Assembly: GCA_050291365.1 (NCBI GenBank)
Contig: JBNKJS010000024.1
Coordinates: 84,819 to 148,818, forward strand
DNA from: JAAGZL01 sp050291365
GTDB lineage: Bacteria > Pseudomonadota > Gammaproteobacteria > Chromatiales > Chromatiaceae
Direction of reading: 5' to 3'
Length of the DNA stretch: 64,000 bases
Position 1 is the stretch's first letter. Each line of letters opens with the position of its first letter. The notes under the pieces were generated by a model that worked only from the letters and a program-made list of their open reading frames with translations, was not told where the DNA came from and made no database searches. The translations under genes were made by a program, and so were the position numbers. This document shows, piece by piece, positions 18,184 through 26,965 of the stretch.

Positions 18184-18502
18184 TTTACTGGGCTCTTACA
18201 GGTCATGGCAAAAGGTGGTTTTGGTTAGTTCAAGTGGGTTCCCTTAATTCATATCATTAAAAAATAAAAATTTTGCAGATAGCATTTTTTGCCGCAGTGT
18301 TCTATTAATATGATATTGATCAGGAAAGGAATTTCGAACAAAGAGATACCTCATCCCCATCATCAGGCACGGTTGAGTAGCTAGGCTTACAGGAGTAGAA
18401 TTTCCGTCTTCAATTAAGCTAATTCAATCCTTTTTTTAATAATCATAATTTTTTCCGCTGCCTTTGGTGTTTGCGGGCTACAATCTATATATGGTGTATG
18501 TT
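18184..18502. other. Intergenic region before pckG
   Basis: These 319 AT-rich bases hold no gene that I can support. They should contain the end of the NosL cluster transcript and the pckG promoter, but I see neither a clear terminator nor a clear promoter pair. Confidence 0.5.
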
Positions 18503-20296
18503 ATGACTGCAAAATCTGCAGCAAATAAAAAAATCATTACCTGGGTCGATCAGATGGCTGAGCTCTGTCAGCCGGATGCAGTTCACTGGTGTGACGGATC
18601 CAAGGAAGAGTACGATGAGCTGTTCCGAACCATGGTCGAGTCTGGTACAGCGATTAAGCTGAATGAAGAGAAGCGTCCCAATAGCTTCCTGGTTCGCTCT
18701 GATCCAAGCGATGTTGCGCGGGTAGAGGACTGCACCTACATCTGTAGCGAAAAAGAGGAGGATGCCGGACCCACCAACAACTGGATGGCACCATCCGAAA
18801 TGCGGGCCATACTGAACGAGAAATACCGCGGCTGTATGAAGGGCCGCACCATGTTTGTTATTCCTTTCTCCATGGGGCCGGTAGGATCACCTATCGCCCA
18901 TATCGGGGTTGAGTTGACCGATTCAGCATACGCCACGGCCAATATGCATATCATGACCAGGGTAGGCACCAAGGTGTTGGAGACCCTGGGTGAAGGTGAT
19001 TTTGTGCCCTGCATGCACAGTGTGGGTGCCCCTCTGGAACCTGGTCAGAAGGATGTGCCATGGCCATGCAATAAAGAGAAATACATTAGCCATTTTCCTG
19101 AGACAAGAGAGATCATGTCCTATGGCTCTGGTTATGGTGGCAACTCCTTGCTAGGAAAAAAGTGTTTCGCATTACGTATTGCATCTAACATGGCACGCGA
19201 TCAGGGATGGTTGGCGGAACATATGCTCATCCTGAAGCTGACTAATCCTGATGGTGTGGTTAAATATATAGCAGGTGCCTTCCCCAGCGCCTGTGGTAAA
19301 ACCAACCTGGCCATGCTGGAGCCAACGCTTCCCGGATGGAAGGTTGAGTGTGTGGGTGACGATATAGCCTGGATGAAGTTTGGTGATGATGGTCAACTCT
19401 ACGCGATTAACCCAGAGGCCGGGTTCTTCGGTGTGGCTCCAGGCACCAGCTATCATTCAAACCCCAATGCCATGCGTTCTCTTGATGAGAATTGCATCTT
19501 CACCAACGTAGCCCTTACACCGGACGGCGACGTATGGTGGGAGGAGATGACAGAGGAAAAACCGGATGGACTGATAGATTGGAAGAATCAACCATGTACA
19601 TCAGAGACAGAGACTCCGGCCGCGCACCCCAATTCCAGATTTACTACTCCTGCCAACCAGTGTCCAGTTATTGCTCCAGAGTTTGAGGACCCAAAAGGCG
19701 TGCCAATCAGTGCCATACTGTTCGGCGGTCGCCGTGCCAGAACCATCCCGTTGGTGAATGAGGCCTTGAGCTGGGAACACGGAACCTTCCTGGGTTCCAT
19801 TATGGCTAGCGAGAAGACCGCTGCCGCTGCAGGTAAAGTTGGAGATCTGCGTTACGATCCCATGGCCATGCTGCCATTCTGTGGTTACAACATGGCTGAT
19901 TACTGGGGCCATTGGCTTGATATGGGTAATAAGGAAGGGGCCATATTGCCTAAGATTTTTTTCGTGAACTGGTTCCGCAAGGATGAGGATGGCAACTTTA
20001 TGTGGCCGGGCTTCGGTGAGAATAGCAGGGTGCTGAAGTGGGTGTTTGAGCGCTGCAATGGTAGCGCCGCTGCAGTGGATACCCCGATCGGGATAGTTCC
20101 TGAAGATGGTGCCCTGGATATAACGGGCCTTGATATTGATCCTGAGGTAATGGCCAAATTGACCGAGGTGGATATCCAGGCATGGTTGTCTGAAATACCC
20201 AGTATCAAGGAGCATTACTCAAAGTTTGGTGACAAGATTCCTCAGGCATTAATGGATGAGGTTGCTTCTTTGGAGGAGCGGTTGAAAAACGTTTGA
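18503..20296 (+). CDS. pckG: Phosphoenolpyruvate carboxykinase (GTP)
   Basis: The 597-residue protein is a full-length GTP-dependent PEPCK that interconverts oxaloacetate and PEP. Visible motifs are YGSGYGGNSLLGKKC, the P-loop region FPSACGKTNLAM with the reactive Cys at about 264, the metal site DDIAWMKF, and NPEAGFFGVAPGTS. The ATG at 18503 (MTAKSAANKK) is preferred over the in-frame GTG/ATG starts at 18464 and 18491 because GGTG lies six bases upstream and family members begin near here. It is monocistronic with a terminator downstream. Its role is gluconeogenesis or anaplerosis. Confidence 0.95.
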   Translation: MTAKSAANKKIITWVDQMAELCQPDAVHWCDGSKEEYDELFRTMVESGTAIKLNEEKRPNSFLVRSDPSDVARVEDCTYICSEKEEDAGPTNNWMAPSEMRAILNEKYRGCMKGRTMFVIPFSMGPVGSPIAHIGVELTDSAYATANMHIMTRVGTKVLETLGEGDFVPCMHSVGAPLEPGQKDVPWPCNKEKYISHFPETREIMSYGSGYGGNSLLGKKCFALRIASNMARDQGWLAEHMLILKLTNPDGVVKYIAGAFPSACGKTNLAMLEPTLPGWKVECVGDDIAWMKFGDDGQLYAINPEAGFFGVAPGTSYHSNPNAMRSLDENCIFTNVALTPDGDVWWEEMTEEKPDGLIDWKNQPCTSETETPAAHPNSRFTTPANQCPVIAPEFEDPKGVPISAILFGGRRARTIPLVNEALSWEHGTFLGSIMASEKTAAAAGKVGDLRYDPMAMLPFCGYNMADYWGHWLDMGNKEGAILPKIFFVNWFRKDEDGNFMWPGFGENSRVLKWVFERCNGSAAAVDTPIGIVPEDGALDITGLDIDPEVMAKLTEVDIQAWLSEIPSIKEHYSKFGDKIPQALMDEVASLEERLKNV

Positions 20297-20315
20297 GTAG
20301 GAAACAGATTTATTC

Positions 20316-20351
20316 AGCCCTCTTTCAGCATTTGCTGGAAGGGGGTTTTTT
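20316..20351 (+). terminator. Rho-independent terminator of pckG
   Basis: AGCCCTCTTTCAGCA and TGCTGGAAGGGGG form a long stem with one G-T pair and are followed by TTTTTT, 20 bases after the pckG stop. Confidence 0.85.
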
Positions 20352-20443
20352 ATGTCGGTTTACTGTGGACAAATAGTGGCATATAGCCAACAATCTTCCC
20401 CATTAATATTAACCAAGCCAATGTGGTATTTGAGGAGTGATTA

Positions 20444-20932
20444 ATGGCTAAGTGTCACTGTAATTCAGGTCAGGATTTCGATAACTGCTGTGGTCCTGTT
20501 CTATCAGGGGAGAAACTGGCGGATACAGCAGAGGCGCTGATGCGCTCACGCTACTGCGCCTTTGTGTGTGACGAGATTGATTACCTAACGGAATCGTTGC
20601 ATCCCAAGCATCGCGAAGACCACGATGTGGCGGCAACCCGTCGCTGGGCCAAAGAAGCAGACTGGCTGGGCCTGGAGATACGATCCACTGAAGATGGCGG
20701 TGTGGACGACGATGAAGGCCTGGTGGAATTCGTAGCGAGCTACCGGGAAGGTGGGGTGGTGCGTAATCACCACGAGCTGAGCCGATTCAAGAAAGAGTCT
20801 GGCCGTTGGTACTATGTGGATGGCGACACACCCAAGGTTGAGACCTACGTTAAGGATCATCCTAAGGTTGGTCGTAATGATCCATGTCCATGCGGAAGTG
20901 GAAAAAAGTACAAAAAATGTTGTGGACGCTAG
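20444..20932 (+). CDS. ychJ: YchJ-family SEC-C motif protein
   Basis: The 162-residue protein has a Cys-rich N-terminal motif (CHCNSGQDFDNCCG) and a C-terminal SEC-C zinc motif (NDPCPCGSGKKYKKCCG) around an NTF2-like middle domain (about 25-135). This is the arrangement of the YchJ/UPF0225 family. The function is not established; SEC-C motifs bind zinc and can dock on SecB or ribosomes. The ATG follows GAGGAG (AGGAGTGATTA before the start), a strong ribosome site. It has its own transcription unit after the pckG terminator. Confidence 0.92.
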   Translation: MAKCHCNSGQDFDNCCGPVLSGEKLADTAEALMRSRYCAFVCDEIDYLTESLHPKHREDHDVAATRRWAKEADWLGLEIRSTEDGGVDDDEGLVEFVASYREGGVVRNHHELSRFKKESGRWYYVDGDTPKVETYVKDHPKVGRNDPCPCGSGKKYKKCCGR

Positions 20933-21036
20933 AGCGTTTAAGATAAAAATACTGAAAAATTAGTTGCTTATGCTTGTAATTTAATGTAAATAGTCTAGAT
21001 TATTAAGAAAAAGACAACAGAGGTCTTAATAATCAG

Positions 21037-21768
21037 ATGCGATTTTTCAGCAAATACACAGGCATTAATCCCATTTTTTTGGTTTTGCTGTTGCTGGTAT
21101 CCATGCCGCTGCACGCTGATTTCTATAAATATATTGGTCCGCGTGGAGAGATTCTGTTTACCGACAAGCCAATGGGCTCCCCTTATGAAATGGTCTGGAG
21201 GAAGGACAGACATTTTATAACAATGGCAAAAGATCAATCTGCAACAGACTCTTGTGCCGTTGAAAGCAAGGGTAGTAATAAAAAAGATGATTTTAAGATT
21301 ACCAAATCCAGAGTGGTTTCTGTTACACCAAGCGTGGATTATAAATCTATGTACCTTAATCGAGTCCGATATTCGGACATGATTGATAAGATTGCACGTA
21401 AGGTTCGTCTCTATCCTTCACTACTGCATGCAGTCATAAAGGCGGAGTCGGCCTATGATCCAAATGCGGTATCACCTGCCGGCGCAATTGGTTTGATGCA
21501 GCTTATGCCCCAAACAGCTAAACGCTACGGGGTGAAAGACAGGCGTGATCCCAGGGAAAACCTGGAGGGTGGTGCCCGTTATCTGCGTAAATTGTTAACC
21601 AAATACAACAACGATATAAAACTTGCTCTGGCGGCATATAATGCCGGAGATAAAGCGGTAAAGAAGTATGGGAATAAGATTCCTCCATATCCAGAAACCC
21701 AGAATTACGTGAAAAAGGTAATAGCCTATTACATTCAAAACCGTAGGCGCCTGGCCCAAGTCAATTGA
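21037..21768 (+). CDS. Exported lytic transglycosylase, SLT domain
   Basis: The 243-residue protein has a signal peptide (cleavage probably after LHA at about 27) and a short DUF4124-like stretch (DFYKYIGPRGEILFTDKP). The C-terminal lysozyme-like SLT domain spans about 125-240. The catalytic Glu is in IKAESAYDPNAVSPAGAIGL, followed by MQLMPQTAKRYGV and LALAAYNAG. It cleaves peptidoglycan glycan strands in the periplasm. The DUF4124 plus SLT pairing is common in gammaproteobacteria. Confidence 0.92.
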   Translation: MRFFSKYTGINPIFLVLLLLVSMPLHADFYKYIGPRGEILFTDKPMGSPYEMVWRKDRHFITMAKDQSATDSCAVESKGSNKKDDFKITKSRVVSVTPSVDYKSMYLNRVRYSDMIDKIARKVRLYPSLLHAVIKAESAYDPNAVSPAGAIGLMQLMPQTAKRYGVKDRRDPRENLEGGARYLRKLLTKYNNDIKLALAAYNAGDKAVKKYGNKIPPYPETQNYVKKVIAYYIQNRRRLAQVN

Positions 21769-21817
21769 GCAGCTACTGGCTGAGCCTGGCTCCTTGGTAT
21801 AAGCTTTGCTCTATCTT

Positions 21818-22327
21818 ATGGATAAACTAGTAACATCCAGAAATGCTTGGCTTTTGCTGGCTGTGAGCGCATTGGGTTTGGAGCTGTCCGCCCTCTATTT
21901 CCAATATGTTATGCAGCTGGAACCTTGTGTTCTCTGTGTCTATGAACGCAATGCAGTAGCCCTGATTTTTCTTGCAGGGGTTATTGGCTTCATCAATCCC
22001 AATATTCTTGTACTACGCATCAGTGGATATCTGTTGTGGGCAGGCGGAATCGTTTGGGGTATCTATCTTTCAGTAAAACACTCCGCAATCCAGATGGGCT
22101 TGATTAAGGATTCGGCCAGTTGTGATTTTGTGGCCAATTACCCATCCTGGATGCAGCTTGATAAGTGGATACCATGGCTGTTTAATCCGACTGGTTACTG
22201 TGAAGATATTCAGTGGCAGTTTCTGGGCCTGAGCATGCCTCAGAGCATGGTGCTGATAAACGCAATCTATCTTATGGTGTTTGCAATAGTCATGAAGTTA
22301 GAATTCAGCGGGAGGAATCACTTATGA
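21818..22327 (+). CDS. dsbB: Disulfide bond formation protein DsbB
   Basis: The 169-residue protein has four membrane helices, a first periplasmic Cys pair in EPCVLCVYER and a second pair spread over SASCDF and TGYCED. This is the DsbB layout for passing electrons from DsbA to quinone. The ATG at 21818 is preferred over a TTG at 21806 because it gives the usual short N-terminus. The stop overlaps the ATG of the GFA-family gene (ATGA at 22324-22327), so the two are translationally coupled. Confidence 0.92.
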   Translation: MDKLVTSRNAWLLLAVSALGLELSALYFQYVMQLEPCVLCVYERNAVALIFLAGVIGFINPNILVLRISGYLLWAGGIVWGIYLSVKHSAIQMGLIKDSASCDFVANYPSWMQLDKWIPWLFNPTGYCEDIQWQFLGLSMPQSMVLINAIYLMVFAIVMKLEFSGRNHL

Positions 22328-22749
22328 CAGAGTCCGGTGCTGCAACAGGTAGTTGCCTTTGTGGAGAGGTCTCTTATGAGATAACTGGCAATCTTGGGGT
22401 ATTTCAGTATTGTCACTGTTCCAGATGCAGAAAGTTTACCGGTAGTGTCCATGGGGCAAATCTTATTGTCGCCCCAGACCAGTTCAAATGGCTCGCTGGG
22501 GAAGAGTATGTGGGAAGATATGAGATGGAAGAGGCGAAACATTTTGCAACCTGTTTCTGCAAACAGTGTGGCTCTTCACTGCCCTGGATGACACAGAGTA
22601 AAAAAGCTGTGGTAGTACCTGCGGGCACTTTGGACACCGATCCCGAGATTAGGCCATTACAAAATATATTCTGGGGTTCCCGGGCATGTTGGTATGAAGA
22701 GGTGGGTGGGTTGCCTAAGTATGATGAACTGCCGGAGAGGAAGAAATAG
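22324..22749 (+). CDS. GFA-family (glutathione-dependent formaldehyde-activating-like) protein
   Basis: The 141-residue protein shows the zinc pattern of the GFA/CENP-V family: CLCGEVSYEI near the start, CHCSRCRKFTGS, then CFCKQCGSSLPW. The ATG at 22324 has GGGAGGA upstream and overlaps the dsbB stop. Most family members do not act on formaldehyde, so the substrate is unknown. Coupling to dsbB may hint at thiol chemistry but is not proof. Confidence 0.85.
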   Translation: MTESGAATGSCLCGEVSYEITGNLGVFQYCHCSRCRKFTGSVHGANLIVAPDQFKWLAGEEYVGRYEMEEAKHFATCFCKQCGSSLPWMTQSKKAVVVPAGTLDTDPEIRPLQNIFWGSRACWYEEVGGLPKYDELPERKK

Positions 22750-22758
22750 AACTATCGC

Positions 22759-23928
22759 TTATGGCGCGGGTTCAAGTCGTACAAGTTTTCCGTTTGCTGC
22801 GTCGGTCAACAGGTAGAGGTAACCATCTGGCCCGGTCCTGACATCTCGAATTCGACCAAGCTTCCCTTTGAGTAACCGCTCTTCCAGAACTACCTGATCC
22901 CCATCCAGTTCAAGTCGAACCAGTAGTTGGAATTTAAGTGAACCCAGAAACAGATTTCCCTTCCACTTGGGGAATTTATCTGCGTAATAAAAGCTCATCC
23001 CGGATGGTGCTATGGATGGAACCCAGTAGTAGTCCGGCTGTTCCATACCTTGTTTGTGGGTGCCTTCGCCAATCCTGGTGCCAATGACATAATTGACGCC
23101 GTAGGTGATGATGGGCCAGCCATAGTTACGCCCCTTGCGGATGATATTCAGTTCATCGCCACCCTGTGGTCCATGTTCATGTATCCATACCTTGCCTGTT
23201 TCTGGATGTAGTGCCATACCCTGCGGGTTACGGTGGCCGTAACTGAATATCTCCGGTTTTACTCCCCGTTGTGAGAAGAATGGATTCTCTTTCGGGATTG
23301 TCCCATCATGGTGAATGCGGATGACCGATCCAGCATGGTCATCCAGGGCCTGCGCCCTGGGTCTGTCACCTCTGTCCCCGATGGTGATATAGAGATAACC
23401 AGCACGATCGAATAGCAGACGCGATCCAAAGTGGTAGCTGGTGGATGTTTTGTGTTCAAGGCGAAAGATAACCTGGAGATCGGTCAGCCTATGATTTACA
23501 AGATGGGCCCTGGCGACCTCCGTACCCATGCCGCCTTTTCCGGGAGCCACGTAGGAGAAGTAGATCCATCCGTTCTCTTTAAAACTGGGATGCAGGATGA
23601 TATCCAGTAGACCGCCTTGTCCTTCAGCTTCGATCCTGGGCAGGCCTGAGATCAGCCTTGGGTGCAATCTGCCGTTCTCCAATAAGCGTAGGTTGCCACT
23701 ACGTTCAGTAACCAGAATGCGTCCATCTGGTAGAAAGGCCATGCCCCATGGGTGGTCCAGCCCGGTGGCCAGAGTAACAATACGACCTGTGAAATCGCCG
23801 GTTACAGGCTCAAGCCTTTGGGCAGAATGGGTAGGCAAACTGCATATTAAGCCCCACAGCAGAATGCCTAAACAGGCGGAATAACTGCGCCCTCTAACCG
23901 CAATTCTGTTGCAACTCATTGAATACAT
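22759..23928 (-). CDS. PQQ-dependent aldose sugar dehydrogenase (YliI/Asd type)
   Basis: The 389-residue protein has a signal peptide (to about residue 35) and a six-bladed propeller typical of soluble glucose/sorbosone dehydrogenases. Landmarks are LDHPWGMAFLPDGRILVTER, IYFSY, SYHFGSRL, YGHRNPQGMALHP and HEHGPQGGDELN. Family members oxidise aldoses in the periplasm with PQQ and Ca2+. The gene is convergent with the GFA gene, nine bases apart, and divergent from hsp20. Confidence 0.9.
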   Translation of the reverse strand: MYSMSCNRIAVRGRSYSACLGILLWGLICSLPTHSAQRLEPVTGDFTGRIVTLATGLDHPWGMAFLPDGRILVTERSGNLRLLENGRLHPRLISGLPRIEAEGQGGLLDIILHPSFKENGWIYFSYVAPGKGGMGTEVARAHLVNHRLTDLQVIFRLEHKTSTSYHFGSRLLFDRAGYLYITIGDRGDRPRAQALDDHAGSVIRIHHDGTIPKENPFFSQRGVKPEIFSYGHRNPQGMALHPETGKVWIHEHGPQGGDELNIIRKGRNYGWPIITYGVNYVIGTRIGEGTHKQGMEQPDYYWVPSIAPSGMSFYYADKFPKWKGNLFLGSLKFQLLVRLELDGDQVVLEERLLKGKLGRIRDVRTGPDGYLYLLTDAANGKLVRLEPAP

Positions 23929-24134
23929 AACCCTATTTTAGGGCATATTTGTCAATCTGATTTAATAGAGATATTTAAAGATAAAATAGACATTAAAAAG
24001 CATAAGAAAAAGTGATAATTATATATATAAATCATTGGGTTAGTATGTTCTTCCGCGTACTATAATTAAGGTAGAGGGAGCTGCAAAATGAAGTGGATGG
24101 AGAGGCTTCATGAGGTGAAACTGGAGGTGGAATT

Positions 24135-24665
24135 ATGGTCAAGACAACTGACAAAACAGGCAAAAGCAACGAGGTAGCAGTAAAACATACTGGTGCTGAG
24201 GTAGCTAAGAGGGAAGAGTCCAGGACATTGCATCCATTTGAGGAGATGGATCGCCTGTTCGAGAACATGTTCGCAAGTGGTTGGTTGAGGCCGTTAAATT
24301 GGGATATCCCAGCATTCGAAGATATCAGAATGCCGTTTAGGGGAAAGGTCCCGCGCGTTGACGTGATAGATCGTGGTGATGAGGTGGTTGTCCGCGCTGA
24401 GATCCCAGGCGTTGAGAAGAAGGATCTTGACGTAACGATGACAGACACCGCAGTTACCATCAAAGGGAGCACCAAAGAGGAGAAGAAGGAGGAGAAGGAA
24501 GACTACTATAGAAGCGAGATCTCAAAAGGCTCCTTCAGCCGTACGGTAGCACTTCCTGATAACGTAGACGCGAGTAAGGCCAAAGCCAGTTTCACGGACG
24601 GTGTGCTTGAACTGACTGTTCCTAAGGTAAAGGAGTCTAAACGTCACAGCATTACAGTTGAGTGA
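24135..24665 (+). CDS. Small heat-shock protein, Hsp20/alpha-crystallin family
   Basis: The 176-residue protein has a variable N-terminus, then an alpha-crystallin domain from about residue 75 (VPRVDVIDRGDEVVVRAEIP, GSFSRTVALPDNVD, DGVLELTVPK). It is an ATP-independent holdase. The ATG at 24135 follows GGAGGTGGAATT, a strong ribosome site. A TATAAT box lies at about 24059-24064 but no good -35 or sigma-32 motif is obvious. A terminator follows the stop. Confidence 0.93.
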   Translation: MVKTTDKTGKSNEVAVKHTGAEVAKREESRTLHPFEEMDRLFENMFASGWLRPLNWDIPAFEDIRMPFRGKVPRVDVIDRGDEVVVRAEIPGVEKKDLDVTMTDTAVTIKGSTKEEKKEEKEDYYRSEISKGSFSRTVALPDNVDASKAKASFTDGVLELTVPKVKESKRHSITVE

Positions 24666-24676
24666 TGGAGGAGTAT

Positions 24677-24706
24677 GGCCTGCGCTTTTTGCGCAGGCCT
24701 TTTTTG
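24677..24706 (+). terminator. Rho-independent terminator of hsp20
   Basis: GGCCTGCGC, loop TTTTT, GCGCAGGCC form a perfect 9-bp stem followed by TTTTTT, starting 12 bases after the stop. Confidence 0.93.
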
Positions 24707-24743
24707 TTTGGTCGAATGTACCGTCTACTACTTATTTATGTTT

Positions 24744-25376
24744 CTATTTAACTATTGGTTGCCAGATATCCTCAGGCACCTCTGTTCCAGACAAGTTTTC
24801 AGCACTTGTTATGATGAAGTCATTTTCGGTAACTCCCTGTTTCATAATCATAGCCTTGAGGGCCATGTTTGCCCCGGCCATTGTCTGTAGGAGGTTGAAT
24901 CGCCATGTGCCAGCTTGCTTCAGAAAGTTGAACTTGGTTGGCACTCTTTTTTCTTGTACGAGAACCTCTGCTACAGCGCTGTCTGATGCCACTTGAACTT
25001 CCCCCAAAGATGTATTCATGACTGATGCTTTACCAATCCACCCATTGTCAACTGCATAGGCAAAAATATCATTGCCATTCGCATTTAAAAGCATATCACG
25101 AGGTACTCTGTGCTTAATTAGAATAACTTGAAGCCGGTTCATAAGATTCAGCTTCATAAGTTCATCTTTGGTCGCTGTTTTTGCCCAATCAACGTATTTT
25201 TTGTATTGCGCAATTGTTTCCTCTGTTACAAGTTGTGCAGCCTGCATTCCATTCTGAGATAGTAGAGCCTGCCTGTAGTTGGCAAAAGTCTGCTTTACAG
25301 CATCTGTATCTTCCGCAGCGAAGCATGAAGAGAAACACAAACCTAGCAGTAGGAAAGTAACTGTTTTTCGAAGCAT
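24744..25376 (-). CDS. Secreted protein of unknown function
   Basis: The ATG at 25376 has GGGAG seven bases upstream; the frame extends to 25448 without another good start. The 210-residue protein has a signal peptide (LLLGLCFSSCFAAED, cleavage near residue 21). The mature part is a mixed alpha/beta domain that begins like an SnoaL/NTF2-type fold (VKQTFANYRQALLSQNGMQA) and contains RVPTKFNFLKQAGTWRFNL. This suggests an NTF2-like domain, but I would not assign a function. It converges on hsp20 and lies downstream of tusA on the same strand, 110 bases apart. Confidence 0.7.
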   Translation of the reverse strand: MLRKTVTFLLLGLCFSSCFAAEDTDAVKQTFANYRQALLSQNGMQAAQLVTEETIAQYKKYVDWAKTATKDELMKLNLMNRLQVILIKHRVPRDMLLNANGNDIFAYAVDNGWIGKASVMNTSLGEVQVASDSAVAEVLVQEKRVPTKFNFLKQAGTWRFNLLQTMAGANMALKAMIMKQGVTENDFIITSAENLSGTEVPEDIWQPIVK

Positions 25377-25486
25377 GTCTATCTCCCGCACTGAACACAA
25401 TAGTTGGTTATACATTCTGCACTTATTCCGATAAACCGCACAATTCAAAAGTATATCAGGGGTGGTAGATTAGAAAAAATCTCTAC

Positions 25487-25717
25487 TTAACCTTTGCGAA
25501 CAAGATAGATAAACTCCTTATTTTCCTCTTTAAACTCCAGAAGTTCATGGCCTCCCTGTTTGCACAACATTTTTACCTCACGTTCTGTACCAGGTTCAGT
25601 CCCGATTACTTTCACCACCTCACCGCTCTCCATACGGGTCAGGGTCTGCTTGATGCGCAAAATCGGTAAAGGGCAGTTTAACCCTTTCAGGTCGAGTTCT
25701 TTTGTAATATCTGTCAT
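25487..25717 (-). CDS. tusA: TusA-family sulfur carrier/sulfurtransferase
   Basis: The 76-residue protein has the family motif LDLKGLNCPLPILRIKQTL with the persulfide-carrying Cys15 in CPxP. In E. coli TusA passes sulfur for tRNA thiolation. In sulfur oxidisers TusA homologues also feed the cytoplasmic sulfur-oxidation pathway. No dsr or hdr genes are adjacent, so the role is open. GGAG lies a few bases before the ATG. Confidence 0.9.
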   Translation of the reverse strand: MTDITKELDLKGLNCPLPILRIKQTLTRMESGEVVKVIGTEPGTEREVKMLCKQGGHELLEFKEENKEFIYLVRKG

Positions 25718-25900
25718 CTAAATCATCTCCTCATTCCATACACCATATGATAATAGAACAGCTACGTGAAGTGGAATATTGATATTGGAAACAATTGTGG
25801 CCGTGTAAGTGCTGGCTGATTGGTGCTATCCTTTAGCGCTTATTATGACTAAAAGAGATAAGCATTATTACCTTCAATACAGCAAAATGGGAATATAATA

Positions 25901-26965
25901 ATGAACGAATTGTTACAGCAAACCTACTTTAATAACACTCTTCAGACCTGGGCTATATCGTTTGGCATAATTATTCTGTCGCTGTTGTTGGGTAAGGTGG
26001 TTTACTGGATCTTTTCCAAGATTATGCGTGGTTTTACCAGCCGTACCGAGACCAAACTTGATGACATAATTGTCGACATGATCGAAGAGCCGATGGTGTT
26101 TTTTCTCATTTCCTCAGGTATCTGGTTTGGATTAAAGCAGCTGACCCTTCCCGATGGGTTAAATACCGCCATCAATAACTCATTCCAGGTGTTGTTAGCA
26201 CTGCTGGTAGGTTGGTTGGTCAGTCGCCTGTTCGACGCAATTTGTAAGGAGTACCTGGTTCCATGGACAGAGGCGTCTGAGAATGATCTGGATGACCAGC
26301 TTCTGCCCATCCTGAGGAAATCTGTAAAGACGGCGATCTGGGCCTTTGCCGTTATTATAGGTCTCAACAATGCTGGCTATAACGTGGGTGCCCTTATTGC
26401 CGGTCTTGGTATTGGTGGTTTGGCCTTGGCTATGGCGGCAAAAGATACTGTCTCAAATGTCTTTGGTGGGGTTACGGTATTTACCGATCAGCCATTTAAG
26501 ATCAACGACCGCATCAAGGTTGCTGGGTTCGATGGCACTGTAACCGAGATTGGAGTACGCAGCACTAGACTGCAGACACTGGAAGGACGCATAGTCACAA
26601 TTCCCAACGCCAAGTTTGCCGATGCCCCGGTAGAGAATATCTCCCGTGAGCCATCTCGTAAGATCGTCCTTAATCTTGGTCTTACCTATGACACCACCCC
26701 AGAGAAGATGCAGCTTGCGATGGATCTGCTAAAACAGATAGGTGAAAGCAATCAACACACTGAAGAGAAACTGATTATCTCATTCAACGGTTTTGGTGAC
26801 TTCGCCATGAACATCATGTTTATCTACTACATCAGCAAGGGGATGGATATAGCCAATACCCAGACTGAGATTAACATGGAGATCTTGCGTCAATTTAGTG
26901 AGAATGGACTTGAGTTTGCGTTCCCAACCCAAACCCTTTACAACATAGAGGCTAGTGCATCATGA
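25901..26965 (+). CDS. Small-conductance mechanosensitive channel, MscS family
   Basis: The 354-residue protein has four or so helices (about 15-40, 65-85, 95-115 and 145-165). The pore-lining TM3 region (GALIAGLGIGGLALAMAAKD) is followed by the MscS beta domain (NVFGGVTVFTDQPFKINDRI) and a C-terminal cytoplasmic domain. The channel opens under membrane tension to release osmolytes. The stop overlaps the ATG of the HerA-like ATPase gene by four bases. Confidence 0.92.
   Translation: MNELLQQTYFNNTLQTWAISFGIIILSLLLGKVVYWIFSKIMRGFTSRTETKLDDIIVDMIEEPMVFFLISSGIWFGLKQLTLPDGLNTAINNSFQVLLALLVGWLVSRLFDAICKEYLVPWTEASENDLDDQLLPILRKSVKTAIWAFAVIIGLNNAGYNVGALIAGLGIGGLALAMAAKDTVSNVFGGVTVFTDQPFKINDRIKVAGFDGTVTEIGVRSTRLQTLEGRIVTIPNAKFADAPVENISREPSRKIVLNLGLTYDTTPEKMQLAMDLLKQIGESNQHTEEKLIISFNGFGDFAMNIMFIYYISKGMDIANTQTEINMEILRQFSENGLEFAFPTQTLYNIEASAS

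Noticed and set aside
19601..20215. Minus-strand frame opposite pckG
   Set aside because: Shadow of the conserved PEPCK sequence.
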